Shown in pieces: positions 1-6,924 of a stretch of 64,000 nucleotides of DNA. The notes under the pieces are model-generated. The model was given only the letters and a program-made list of their open reading frames with translations. It searched no databases and was not told where the DNA came from. The position numbers and the translations under genes were made by a program. This stretch comes from Chlorobium sp. GTDB taxonomy: Bacteria; Bacteroidota; Chlorobiia; Chlorobiales; Chlorobiaceae. Within the stretch, counting starts at the first letter, position 1. Every line of letters begins with the position of its first letter. The stretch spans positions 1 through 64,000 of the forward strand of contig SZXX01000026.1 in the NCBI GenBank assembly GCA_005843825.1, written 5' to 3'.

Positions 1-236
1 TAAATACCGGTGCGCTCAAGATAATCATTGCCGGAAAACTTGAGTTTACAGCGCTCCATTATTTAGTGAAAAGGGTCTCAAAAAAACCTCTAAACCATTC
101 AAGGCATGTAAGATGCTGTATGATGGATATTGGGCAATCTACGTTCAATTTTTGCATTATATATATAAAGTATATTTATAAGTTAGGAAATCACTTTTAA
201 CGCTTTTATATTGAGTCATTTTATATATCATCGATA

Positions 237-242
237 TATAAT
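237..242 (+). promoter_or_regulatory. Candidate -10 element upstream of the Lys-rich exported protein
   Basis: A perfect TATAAT lies 62 bases before the start codon at 304 inside an AT-rich stretch. A TTGAGT at 211-216 could act as a -35 box, but the 20-base spacing is longer than usual. Bases 1-236 otherwise hold no gene that I can support. Confidence 0.35.
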
Positions 243-303
243 CTAGAGGCGAAAGCAGACAGTTTATTTTTCCACTCTACTAACAAACCAAAGGACAAGT
301 CAA

Positions 304-690
304 ATGAAGAAAAAATTTATCGCAGGTATGATTGTTGCTCTTGCAATGACAGGAGTGTTTGGCGGCGTTTCTTTTGCCGCTGACAGTGCAACTGAAGTAA
401 AAGCTTTAAACAAAGCAGAGAAAAAGGCAGACAAGAAGGAAGAGATCAAAGCCAATTTGAAATCTGATATCAAAGCTGAGAAAAAGTCTGAAAAGAAAGA
501 AGAGATTAAAGCAGAAGAAAAAGCTGAAAAGAGAGCTGTAAAAAGAGCTGAGCTGAAAGAAGACCAGAAAGCTGAAAGAAAGGCAGAGAAAAAAGCTCAC
601 AGAAAAGCCAAGAGACTAAGAAGAGCAAGGATAGCTGACAAAAAGGCTGATGCTAAAGCCGCTGAAGCTAAAGTCGACGCCGGCAAATAA
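304..690 (+). CDS. Exported Lys/Ala/Glu-rich helical protein of unknown function
   Basis: This 128-residue protein starts with a signal peptide (basic MKKK, hydrophobic core, cleavage expected near residue 25 after SFAA). The rest is almost entirely Lys, Glu, Ala, Asp and Arg in repeats such as KAEKKADKKEE and KAEKKSEKKEE. The regular i to i+4 alternation of acidic and basic residues predicts a long charged helix or coiled coil. The start is preceded by the purine-rich AAAGGACAAGTCAA, a good ribosome site. A strong terminator follows 45 bases after the stop, so it is probably a single-gene transcript. I recognise no named family. The very basic C-terminal half could bind nucleic acid, lipopolysaccharide or peptidoglycan, but that is inference only. 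Confidence 0.75.
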   Translation: MKKKFIAGMIVALAMTGVFGGVSFAADSATEVKALNKAEKKADKKEEIKANLKSDIKAEKKSEKKEEIKAEEKAEKRAVKRAELKEDQKAERKAEKKAHRKAKRLRRARIADKKADAKAAEAKVDAGK

Positions 691-734
691 GATTGTCCTG
701 ACTGTTCAAATAGAGAGCCATCGGTATGGCTTAC

Positions 735-768
735 AAGAAAAGCCCCTTCGCAAGTCGGGGCTTTTCTT
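735..768 (+). terminator. Rho-independent terminator after the Lys-rich protein
   Basis: A perfect 12-bp stem (AAGAAAAGCCCC pairing with GGGGCTTTTCTT) encloses a 10-base loop. The stem itself carries the T-rich 3' side, and the A-rich 5' arm lets it work in both directions. Confidence 0.8.
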
Positions 769-845
769 ATTTGAGGAGAATTTCCAACTCGAAGTATTAC
801 AGTAAATGGGGCAGGTTCCCTGGCAGTTAACGTCTTTAGTTGCTG

Positions 846-1157
846 TCATATTTTGGCAGCAAGGACTGATTGAACAACAGCAGCCATAGACTCTCGAGTA
901 ATACCACGAGTGATGCAATAATTTGAGTCAAGCCAATTGACAAGACTTTTTGCACCCTTGCTTGAGTTGCATCCAATACAGCACAAAACAATATTTTCAC
1001 GGGTGATGATGCTTACATCATTAATAATGTGCTCCCATGATGCTCTGTTACGTCTAGAGCCGTTTTTGTCAGAAAACTTCCCTCCACAGTATACACAGCA
1101 ACGGTCACGTTCAATAACCTCAAGCTCAAGCCAGTTTGGAATATTCCATCTGTTCAT
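846..1157 (-). CDS. Small HNH endonuclease
   Basis: This 103-residue protein carries an HNH/treble-clef fold. A first zinc CXXC is at residues 21-24 (CVYC). It is followed by the catalytic EH pair at 42-43 (WEHI), Asn55, and a second CXXC at 60-63 with Asn64 and a following SSKG. These match the spacing of the small HNH nucleases found in phages, restriction systems and defence loci. No methylase or specificity subunit is next to it. The start has no obvious ribosome site, so the N-terminus is uncertain. It is transcribed toward the Lys-rich gene and divergently from the DUF6602-like gene. The family is clear from the motifs; the biological role is not. Confidence 0.75.
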   Translation of the reverse strand: MNRWNIPNWLELEVIERDRCCVYCGGKFSDKNGSRRNRASWEHIINDVSIITRENIVLCCIGCNSSKGAKSLVNWLDSNYCITRGITRESMAAVVQSVLAAKI

Positions 1158-1432
1158 CTGCTATCACAATATTTTTTTGATGATTTTATCAGTATAGTAC
1201 TAAAAAATGTACGGTCTTTCACTTTTTTTTATCTGAATGTACATCAAGTTAATAGCTTTTTTTCTCTTTTCGGTGAGTTATAAGACGTAATGTCCTGCTC
1301 CTATTATTACCGAAAAAATCCGTACATTTACCGTAATACGTGACAATACAATTTTATAAGGGTTACAATTAAAACATCCGCGGTTTAGGCTGATCAGTCT
1401 AAACAATGTTGGGTCAAAAGAAGGAACTTTGG

Positions 1433-2215
1433 ATGACAAGGATTCAAAACTACTTCAACGGAGTTGCAGACAAGATTGCAAGTTCTTCGATTATTTCGAG
1501 CACTGCGGATCACCGGCCTGACATAGGGGCAAATAGAGAAAATATCGTTAGAGACTTCCTAATTCACCATCTACCGAGACGACTTTCTGCCTCACTTGGT
1601 GGGCAGGTTATTTCCCATTATGGCCGAGAATCTAGCCAGGTAGATGTTATCGTCTCGAATGACCTTGGTGTGAGATTTGACGAAAACGAGAAGACTTTTT
1701 TTACCACCGAAAGCGTCGCAGGGGCTATTACAGTCAAATCTTCTCTAAATAAAGCCACTTTGATCGATTCGCTCACCAACTTATCCACCATTCCTGAACC
1801 AAGTACTGAAGTGCTTGGCTTCAAAATTTTCAGACCAGGATCAGTTGAAGCATTTCTGGAGCGACACCCTTCCCTGTACGTTTTTGCTTACGATGGTATT
1901 GGTGGTGAAATGTGCCTTACACATATTCGGGACTTCTATAACAACCGTCCCGATATTCCATGGCGAAGATATCCAAAGGGAATCATCGTTAACCGAAAAT
2001 ACATGATTCGTTTTTTCCGGAACGAAATACGCACATCGACAGGTCTCTTGGTGCCAAAAGATAGTTTCTTCTTAATGACGTTGGAAGAGTCAATGCGTGG
2101 CTATCCATTCGTACAACTGCTAAATGATTTGTCGTCTTATACGGACTGGCTTAATCACATGAGCTTTGACATTCATCATTATTTTAATGCGGGGTTTGGA
2201 TTATCCAATGCATAG
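1433..2215 (+). CDS. DUF6602-like protein, degenerate PD-(D/E)XK nuclease fold
   Basis: This 260-residue protein resembles the DUF6602 family in order and spacing: an RE...FL...LP block (residues 35-48), a G-x-V/I strand, SSQVDVIV with Asp71, then a strand ending ITVKSS (99-104). In the PD-(D/E)XK superfamily the last motif is normally E-x-K. Here Thr100 replaces the Glu while Lys102 is kept, so catalytic activity is doubtful unless Glu93 substitutes. I chose ATG 1433 because AAGGAA sits 7 bases upstream; the frame is also open from an ATG at 1406 that lacks such a site. It lies between an HNH gene and a T5orf172 gene. Function is unknown. Confidence 0.6.
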   Translation: MTRIQNYFNGVADKIASSSIISSTADHRPDIGANRENIVRDFLIHHLPRRLSASLGGQVISHYGRESSQVDVIVSNDLGVRFDENEKTFFTTESVAGAITVKSSLNKATLIDSLTNLSTIPEPSTEVLGFKIFRPGSVEAFLERHPSLYVFAYDGIGGEMCLTHIRDFYNNRPDIPWRRYPKGIIVNRKYMIRFFRNEIRTSTGLLVPKDSFFLMTLEESMRGYPFVQLLNDLSSYTDWLNHMSFDIHHYFNAGFGLSNA

Positions 2216-2355
2216 TCGCAACCCAACATTCCACCGGATGCTACGCGATAAAGCTGCAACAGCAAGCAATAATTCAAAGATCCGCGGTTATGACGGATCT
2301 ATCTAATTATTGTTATGTAATTCTTGTAATGAAGAGGTTCGATCAGGAGTTGATA

Positions 2356-2382
2356 ATGGATTTACACACGGCGCCCTTATGA
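2356..2382 (+). CDS. Possible 8-codon leader peptide coupled to the T5orf172 gene
   Basis: An ATG at 2356 follows CAGGAG with 7 bases of spacing and encodes MDLHTAPL. Its TGA stop overlaps the ATG at 2379 as ATGA. The downstream gene has no ribosome site of its own, so coupled re-initiation is plausible. The arrangement is directly visible, but translation is inferred. Confidence 0.3.
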   Translation: MDLHTAPL

Positions 2383-3281
2383 AAAGTGCAATGAAGTCAG
2401 GTTATATATATGTTTTGGCGCACCCATCTGATCCTGACCTTTACAAGATCGGAATAACGATTCGTAAACCTGAACAACGACTTTCCCAACACAATAGCGA
2501 TTACACACAGCTAACAGGGCGTGTTGTAAAAGAAACGGGCCAGAAATGGGAATTGAAGGAATTCCACGCCGTCCCTGATCCGTATTGGGCCGAATCTGTT
2601 TTTTGGGGGGCAACGCCTTTCGCAGATATTCCGTATCGATATGGAGTTGAATTTGAAAGGATGGACTGGGCCCAAGTGCAGAAAGGGTTAGAAGTAGCAA
2701 AGAAAGCGGGTGTCCGCCCAAGTCAAGGGCCTTTGCCTGATCATGTCTATGCCTACACAGCATCGATCAGAAAACGACTGGAAGGCCGAGGTATCACCCT
2801 TTTAGGATACGTGAAAAGCATTATAAGTGGAAAGGCTTACTTTCGATGCAGCAATGGGCACGAATGGAGGACGACACCTAGTATTGTGGGGGAAGGTCAA
2901 GGTTGTCCTGAGTGCGGGATCGGTGGACGAGATCCCGAAGAAATCAGAAAAAGGATTAAAGTGGGTATTATCTGCCTATTAACGCATCCTGACAAGCCAG
3001 GGTTTGTAAACATTGGGTTGGGTTACGGTACTCCCGAAGAGGTTTGTAGAGCAAGGCCTTGGGGCGACTGGGAGATGCACCGCTACCGAAATGTCGAGGA
3101 AGTCGCTCTAGCTGAATCGCTAATCTGGGAATTGCTGGGTGAACCACTGCCCCATGATCGCGAACCAATCAAAAGAGATTTGAGTGTAGCAGAGGACGCC
3201 TTTCGCAAATTGATTTACGCGATGCAAGAAAAGATTGCTTTGGCAGAAAAGGCAAAAGAATTCATTCAGAAAATCGAATGA
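2379..3281 (+). CDS. T5orf172/MUG113 (GIY-YIG-like) protein with zinc ribbon and duplicated domain
   Basis: This protein has about 300 residues. The N-terminal domain (GYIYVLAHPSDPDLYKIGIT, then RLSQHN) has the order of the T5orf172/Mug113 branch of the GIY-YIG nuclease superfamily. The middle holds a zinc ribbon built on C-x-NGHEW and CPEC, as in many nucleic-acid-associated zinc-ribbon proteins. The C-terminal third (VGIICLLTHPDKPGFVNIGLGYGTP) repeats the first domain in a degenerate form, with the tyrosines of the active site changed. The ATG at 2379 overlaps the stop of a mini-ORF; the frame is open further upstream to 2310. No partner gene identifies a pathway. DNA cleavage or binding is inferred from the fold family. 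Confidence 0.65.
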   Translation: MKSAMKSGYIYVLAHPSDPDLYKIGITIRKPEQRLSQHNSDYTQLTGRVVKETGQKWELKEFHAVPDPYWAESVFWGATPFADIPYRYGVEFERMDWAQVQKGLEVAKKAGVRPSQGPLPDHVYAYTASIRKRLEGRGITLLGYVKSIISGKAYFRCSNGHEWRTTPSIVGEGQGCPECGIGGRDPEEIRKRIKVGIICLLTHPDKPGFVNIGLGYGTPEEVCRARPWGDWEMHRYRNVEEVALAESLIWELLGEPLPHDREPIKRDLSVAEDAFRKLIYAMQEKIALAEKAKEFIQKIE

Positions 3282-3446
3282 ATTTTAATCTAATGGGATA
3301 AAACACATAACAATGCGCCCCAACCGACGCATGAAGAATATCAGACTTAACAAACGGATTTTTTCCAGCCGCAGGTGGTATGGTATACGGGGGGTACGTC
3401 CAACCGAACATGATAACATATTGTTATAAAGTATCTTAAGTGATCA
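3282..3446. other. Intergenic gap between convergent genes
   Basis: The stretch contains a weak hairpin (ATGCG at 3313 pairing with CGCAT near 3329) just after the T5orf172 stop, which could terminate transcription. Nothing else is recognisable. Confidence 0.3.
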
Positions 3447-4955
3447 TCAAATTTTGAATGCAAAATCTTCAGTGAATTCTGAGCGGTTCATCAGAGCGCT
3501 GACAACCCAGTCATTTGCTGTACTGTTGAGTAGACTTCCGCAGTATGAACACTTGATATCAAGCGTGTCTTTGACAGGTCCACCACAAGATGGGCAATTA
3601 TGTTGATAGATTGAGCCCTTTCCAGCCCCTGCGAGGGCATCGCGGGTCAGAACAATTACCTCTTCCCTGGTCATAATATCCTGATCAACCAGCTCCATCC
3701 TGTTGTTTGCAACCAGCACTCTCTGGATCGAGCTGGTGACAGCAAATGTGAGGATGTTTTTATTTTCCTTCTTCTGTGCCCCGATGAGAGTCACCTTGTT
3801 CAGAAAAATACGATTGAAAATCTCACGATTCATTTCAATCTTTGGTGCAAGCTGCTGGAATAATTCATCTGAGACAAACCGACGCATAAGTGAAGGGTCA
3901 TGCATGGCTTTTGCAGTCATGATCTGCATGTATGCATTTGAAGCCTTGTCCTCAACCAGTTGAACTGAAAAATCTCCATACACCGATACCATGTCATGTA
4001 TTTTTGTTTCCAGATTACCAGGCTTTTCTGAAAACACATCATCGCTGTAGTAATCATCTTTTTGGGTAATTTCTGAAAGTATCCAGTCGAACTCCCCGGA
4101 GTTGAGCGTTGCATTGCAATGTGTACATTTGCAGACCTCGCCTATATTCTCTGGCAGGGGAGCGCCACAGTTAGGACATTTATCTGAATCATAGATGTCT
4201 TTTTTCGGTACTCCGCGCTTGCGGATGAAAGACCAGAACTCGACAAAATCCTGAGAACCTTCCTCGTCAAGATTGTGGTTCAGGGCACATTCGAACCTAT
4301 CGTTCATGCTGGCTTCGACTCCAACCTGCATAATGTCATACAGGCCGTCCTGTTCGATCTTATCGACCCAAATATTCGCAATTTTGATATTGCTTATAGG
4401 GTTAGTCTGCTGAAGAAGTTTCATCATCTTGAACTGGGTGTTGAACCGCTGATAGACACCGTCAGTAATGAACCTGCGCATGCGATTCGTATTTTGCTCA
4501 GACCAGGATGTTTGAACTTCGATGAAGGCTTTGCGGACTTTCAGCAAAAATTCAGATAAATCAAAGTTCGGATTCGCTGCAATAAATTCGTTCCATCCAT
4601 CGATTTTTTCAGATGACTTTTTTTCATTGCCGACAATCGTGGTGTTCGTTGCAATCGAAGATTTCTTTAAAAATAAAACAAGTCTGAACGCCAGGAAGAG
4701 GAGCACAATAAGAATAATAGCGGTAAAAAATGGAGAAAAACCGAAATGGCTGGATCCACTATAGTAGCTGGAAGAATGTCCCAAGCCAGAGTATCCACCA
4801 CTGCTGTGCCCGCTTCCTCCACTATGGCTTCCTCCGCCACGGTGACCTCCTCCGCCACCCCCGGCCCGTGCAATAAGCTCCTCACTGATGAAAGGAATAC
4901 CAAGAAAGGAAAGGGTGATAATACAAAGGAACTTTAAAAAGTGCTTGGATCGCAT
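3447..4955 (-). CDS. Tim44-like membrane protein with two zinc ribbons
   Basis: This 502-residue protein has an N-terminal hydrophobic signal, a Gly/Ser/His-rich linker (about residues 30-75) and a transmembrane helix (about 75-97). Two tandem copies follow of a Tim44-like alpha/beta domain (motifs MRRFITDGVYQRF and MRRFVSDELFQQL), each ending in a CxxC...CxxC zinc ribbon plus a conserved DW. Tim44-like domains bind membranes or unfolded substrates; the bacterial versions are mostly uncharacterised. I chose ATG 4955 over the upstream in-frame ATG at 4997 because CAGGTGTCACCT precedes it and it opens a normal signal sequence. It begins 50 bases after the SPFH gene, so the two are almost certainly one operon, and they may act together at the membrane. 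Confidence 0.7.
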   Translation of the reverse strand: MRSKHFLKFLCIITLSFLGIPFISEELIARAGGGGGGHRGGGSHSGGSGHSSGGYSGLGHSSSYYSGSSHFGFSPFFTAIILIVLLFLAFRLVLFLKKSSIATNTTIVGNEKKSSEKIDGWNEFIAANPNFDLSEFLLKVRKAFIEVQTSWSEQNTNRMRRFITDGVYQRFNTQFKMMKLLQQTNPISNIKIANIWVDKIEQDGLYDIMQVGVEASMNDRFECALNHNLDEEGSQDFVEFWSFIRKRGVPKKDIYDSDKCPNCGAPLPENIGEVCKCTHCNATLNSGEFDWILSEITQKDDYYSDDVFSEKPGNLETKIHDMVSVYGDFSVQLVEDKASNAYMQIMTAKAMHDPSLMRRFVSDELFQQLAPKIEMNREIFNRIFLNKVTLIGAQKKENKNILTFAVTSSIQRVLVANNRMELVDQDIMTREEVIVLTRDALAGAGKGSIYQHNCPSCGGPVKDTLDIKCSYCGSLLNSTANDWVVSALMNRSEFTEDFAFKI

Positions 4956-5005
4956 AGGTGACACCTGATAGTTGCATTCTAAAAAATTGAATCGCATAAC
5001 ATCGA

Positions 5006-6013
5006 TTACAGTTGTGCAAGAATCTGCTGCTTTTTCGTATCGTATTCTTCCTGGCTGATGAGGTTGCCCTCAAGCATCTGTTTCAATTTGGCAAGCTTGG
5101 CCACAGGATCTTCCGACGCTGTCTGGGGTGCATTCATGTTGGTCATCATGCCAGCCATTGCCTGGCCCATTCCAACGCCAGCACCAAGCCCAACTCCCAT
5201 ACCTGCAACTCCGCCCTGGTTCTGGGCCGCATCTCGAAGAGCTGCCAACTGCTGAACTTGAGCAAAATTCAAACCTACGGCTTGGGCCGCCTGTGCCTCA
5301 GCCTGCATGTCAGCAATACGTTGCACTCTGTGCTTTGTGTCATCATCAAAATCAGTATTTTCGACACGAAGATCCTTAAGCTCGAAACCAAGGGTCAAAA
5401 AAATCGGGGCTACCTTTTCCTTTATTCCATCAGCAATTTCATTCCTGTTGGCATCAATTTCATTGTATCCGAACTTGGCTTCTGCAAGAAAATCGGTAAG
5501 TGGCTGGACAAGCCTTGCCACAATGACAAGACGGAGTTCATCAATGAAGTACTCATCCTTCTGACCCATAATATTGATGAAGAAACTTCCCGCATCTGAA
5601 ATACGGAAAGAGAAATTTCCAAATCCTCTCATCCCTACCGGAAACTTGTACTGCGGATCGATATATTTCACCGGCCCGGGAGTACCCCAGCCCTGATTCA
5701 AAATTTCAGCTGTCCGAAAAAAATAGATCCCGACCTTGTGTTCACTCCTGAACGCCTGCATGAATTTTGTGATAGTAGTCCAGAACGGGATGTTTTGTGT
5801 TTTCAAATCGATCATGCCAGGTTCTGTAATAACAGCTTGCGGACGACCCTCATAAACAAATATCGCACCTTGACCGGGCCCAATAATAAGTTTCGACGCA
5901 TTTTTGATCTCATCTCCATTATCCGTCCATCGTTGGAAAAGAACATCCGCAGCAGGATTTTTCCATTCAATGACTGATCGTAATTGCCCTGTGATTGAAT
6001 TCCATAACGCCAT
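5006..6013 (-). CDS. SPFH-domain protein with C-terminal SHOCT motif (YdjI/virion-core-like)
   Basis: This 335-residue protein contains an SPFH/band-7-like domain of the virion-core-protein type over residues 1 to about 235 (IIGPGQGAIFVYEG and RGFGNFSFRI segments). An Ala/Gln-rich coiled coil, a Gly/Met-rich linker, and a SHOCT motif at the extreme C-terminus (LAKLKQMLEGNLISQEEYDTK) follow. SHOCT motifs are short oligomerisation elements. ATG 6013 has AGGAGGGTTTAT directly upstream. There is no signal peptide or membrane helix, so it is probably cytoplasmic at the membrane face. It is followed by the Tim44-like zinc-ribbon gene. Bacillus YdjI is a comparable SPFH protein in an operon with zinc-ribbon and membrane proteins, which suggests membrane-stress organisation; this is inference. 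Confidence 0.75.
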   Translation of the reverse strand: MALWNSITGQLRSVIEWKNPAADVLFQRWTDNGDEIKNASKLIIGPGQGAIFVYEGRPQAVITEPGMIDLKTQNIPFWTTITKFMQAFRSEHKVGIYFFRTAEILNQGWGTPGPVKYIDPQYKFPVGMRGFGNFSFRISDAGSFFINIMGQKDEYFIDELRLVIVARLVQPLTDFLAEAKFGYNEIDANRNEIADGIKEKVAPIFLTLGFELKDLRVENTDFDDDTKHRVQRIADMQAEAQAAQAVGLNFAQVQQLAALRDAAQNQGGVAGMGVGLGAGVGMGQAMAGMMTNMNAPQTASEDPVAKLAKLKQMLEGNLISQEEYDTKKQQILAQL

Positions 6014-6074
6014 ATAAACCCTCCTGTTATTTCTTTTAATTTTAATACTGTAGCAAAACCGCAGCACTTGCAGG

Positions 6075-6228
6075 CACCTCTATTTATTCAAATGGGATGC
6101 ATAAAAAATTGATTATCAAAACCTTATCTCCGCAAGCTATAGTATGAGCGTTTTTATCTTATAAATAACGGAAAAGATTTGATTGTTTTTCTATCGTAGG
6201 TTGGGGTGATTCCTGAACCCCAACAAAG
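6075..6228. repeat. Dispersed hairpin repeat, copy 1 (split)
   Basis: Part A (6075-6121) includes CTCTATTTATTCAAA and ATTGATTATCAAAAC. Part B (6196-6227) is GTAGG followed by an 8-bp stem, GTTGGGGT / ACCCCAAC. About 75 unrelated bases separate the two parts. Copies recur at 19357-19440 and 32380-32440. Confidence 0.7.
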
Positions 6229-6237
6229 CAGTCCAGG

Positions 6238-6714
6238 TTAAATCTTTCGCTGCAAACAATGAAGTCCTCTTTTTTCTGCCTGCCGGTAAACACAATAAGG
6301 TTGATATGATGGGCATATTTCAAGATACCTGCCAGACACTTTTGAGATGATGAGAGGGTGACCAGAACTCTTTTGCAGACATTCCTCAGCCTCTTCTAAT
6401 GTGGCCATCCTTGCTTTTCCGACCGATGCCATTGCAACAGCAAGTTCATTGAGAAAAACTGATTCAGTAAGGGCAGATTCCGGATGAAGTGCTCTGCAAA
6501 CGCTTTCACCTATTGCAATGGATGTGGCGTTGCAAATGTATTCTGCAGCCTGATTGAGTGACAGTATCAGTGGCTCAAACTCCTTGATGTTTTGAAGCAG
6601 GTGCTGACCTTTTTCATCCTGAGTAAGCGGCCCTTCCGTGGAATCAAAAAAGTGCAGCGCCTTGCTTATGCTTTCGAGTATAGAGCCTCCGGTATAATCC
6701 GCAATGGTTCCCAT
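6238..6714 (-). CDS. Hypothetical protein
   Basis: The 158-residue protein is mainly helical and has no signal peptide, membrane helix or recognisable domain. The C-terminus contains four cysteines (ICPSYQPYCVYR and LHCLQ, plus one earlier), which could bind metal but form no standard motif. The start has no strong ribosome site. Upstream, at 6756-6792, lies a cluster of TTTAC/GTAAA half-sites that could be its operator. It stands alone, with a dispersed repeat immediately after its stop. I do not recognise the family. Confidence 0.55.
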   Translation of the reverse strand: MGTIADYTGGSILESISKALHFFDSTEGPLTQDEKGQHLLQNIKEFEPLILSLNQAAEYICNATSIAIGESVCRALHPESALTESVFLNELAVAMASVGKARMATLEEAEECLQKSSGHPLIISKVSGRYLEICPSYQPYCVYRQAEKRGLHCLQRKI

Positions 6715-6755
6715 AGTGACCGGGTGGGTTGCTGTAATAATTTTTGTACTGTTTA

Positions 6756-6792
6756 TTTACAAAAATTTACCTGGTAAAGGTAAACAATTTAC
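6756..6792 (-). promoter_or_regulatory. Candidate operator: five TTTAC/GTAAA half-sites
   Basis: The sequence shows TTTAC (6756), then the interrupted palindrome TTTACC-T-GGTAAA (6766-6778), an abutting GGTAAA (6779-6784) and TTTAC (6788-6792). It sits 42-78 bases before the start of the hypothetical gene at 6714. Clustered half-sites like these typify a repressor or activator site; the regulator is unknown. Confidence 0.4.
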
Positions 6793-6838
6793 TTTATGCG
6801 AGGGTCATTGCTTGCGACTTGTTTTATACCTGAAAGCA

Positions 6839-6875
6839 AAAAAGGCATGATCATCAATAACGATCATGCCTTTTT
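6839..6875 (-). terminator. Terminator after the cytochrome-porin gene
   Basis: A 14-bp stem (AAAAAGGCATGATC pairing with GATCATGCCTTTTT) with a 9-base loop has T-rich ends on both strands. A second hairpin (CCCTCTC / GAGAGGG, 6891-6915) lies between it and the stop at 6925. It is well placed to end the leftward porin transcript. Confidence 0.75.
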
Positions 6876-6924
6876 GAAGCGGAAGTTTATAATCCCTCTC
6901 AGAAAAGAGAGGGTTACGTTATAC

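Noticed and set aside
3-200. Open frame from the window edge (about 65 codons, beginning NTGALKIIIAGKLEF)
   Set aside because: No family is recognised, and the second half is AT-rich and reads like non-coding DNA. It could be the end of an upstream gene, but nothing supports it.
406-600. Antisense frame rich in Phe, Leu and Ser opposite the Lys-rich gene
   Set aside because: It is the mirror of Lys/Glu codons (AAA/GAA becoming TTT/TTC) and has no ribosome site.
5012-5599. 195-codon plus-strand frame opposite the SPFH gene
   Set aside because: Antisense shadow; composition and lack of domains argue against it, while the SPFH/SHOCT frame is convincing.
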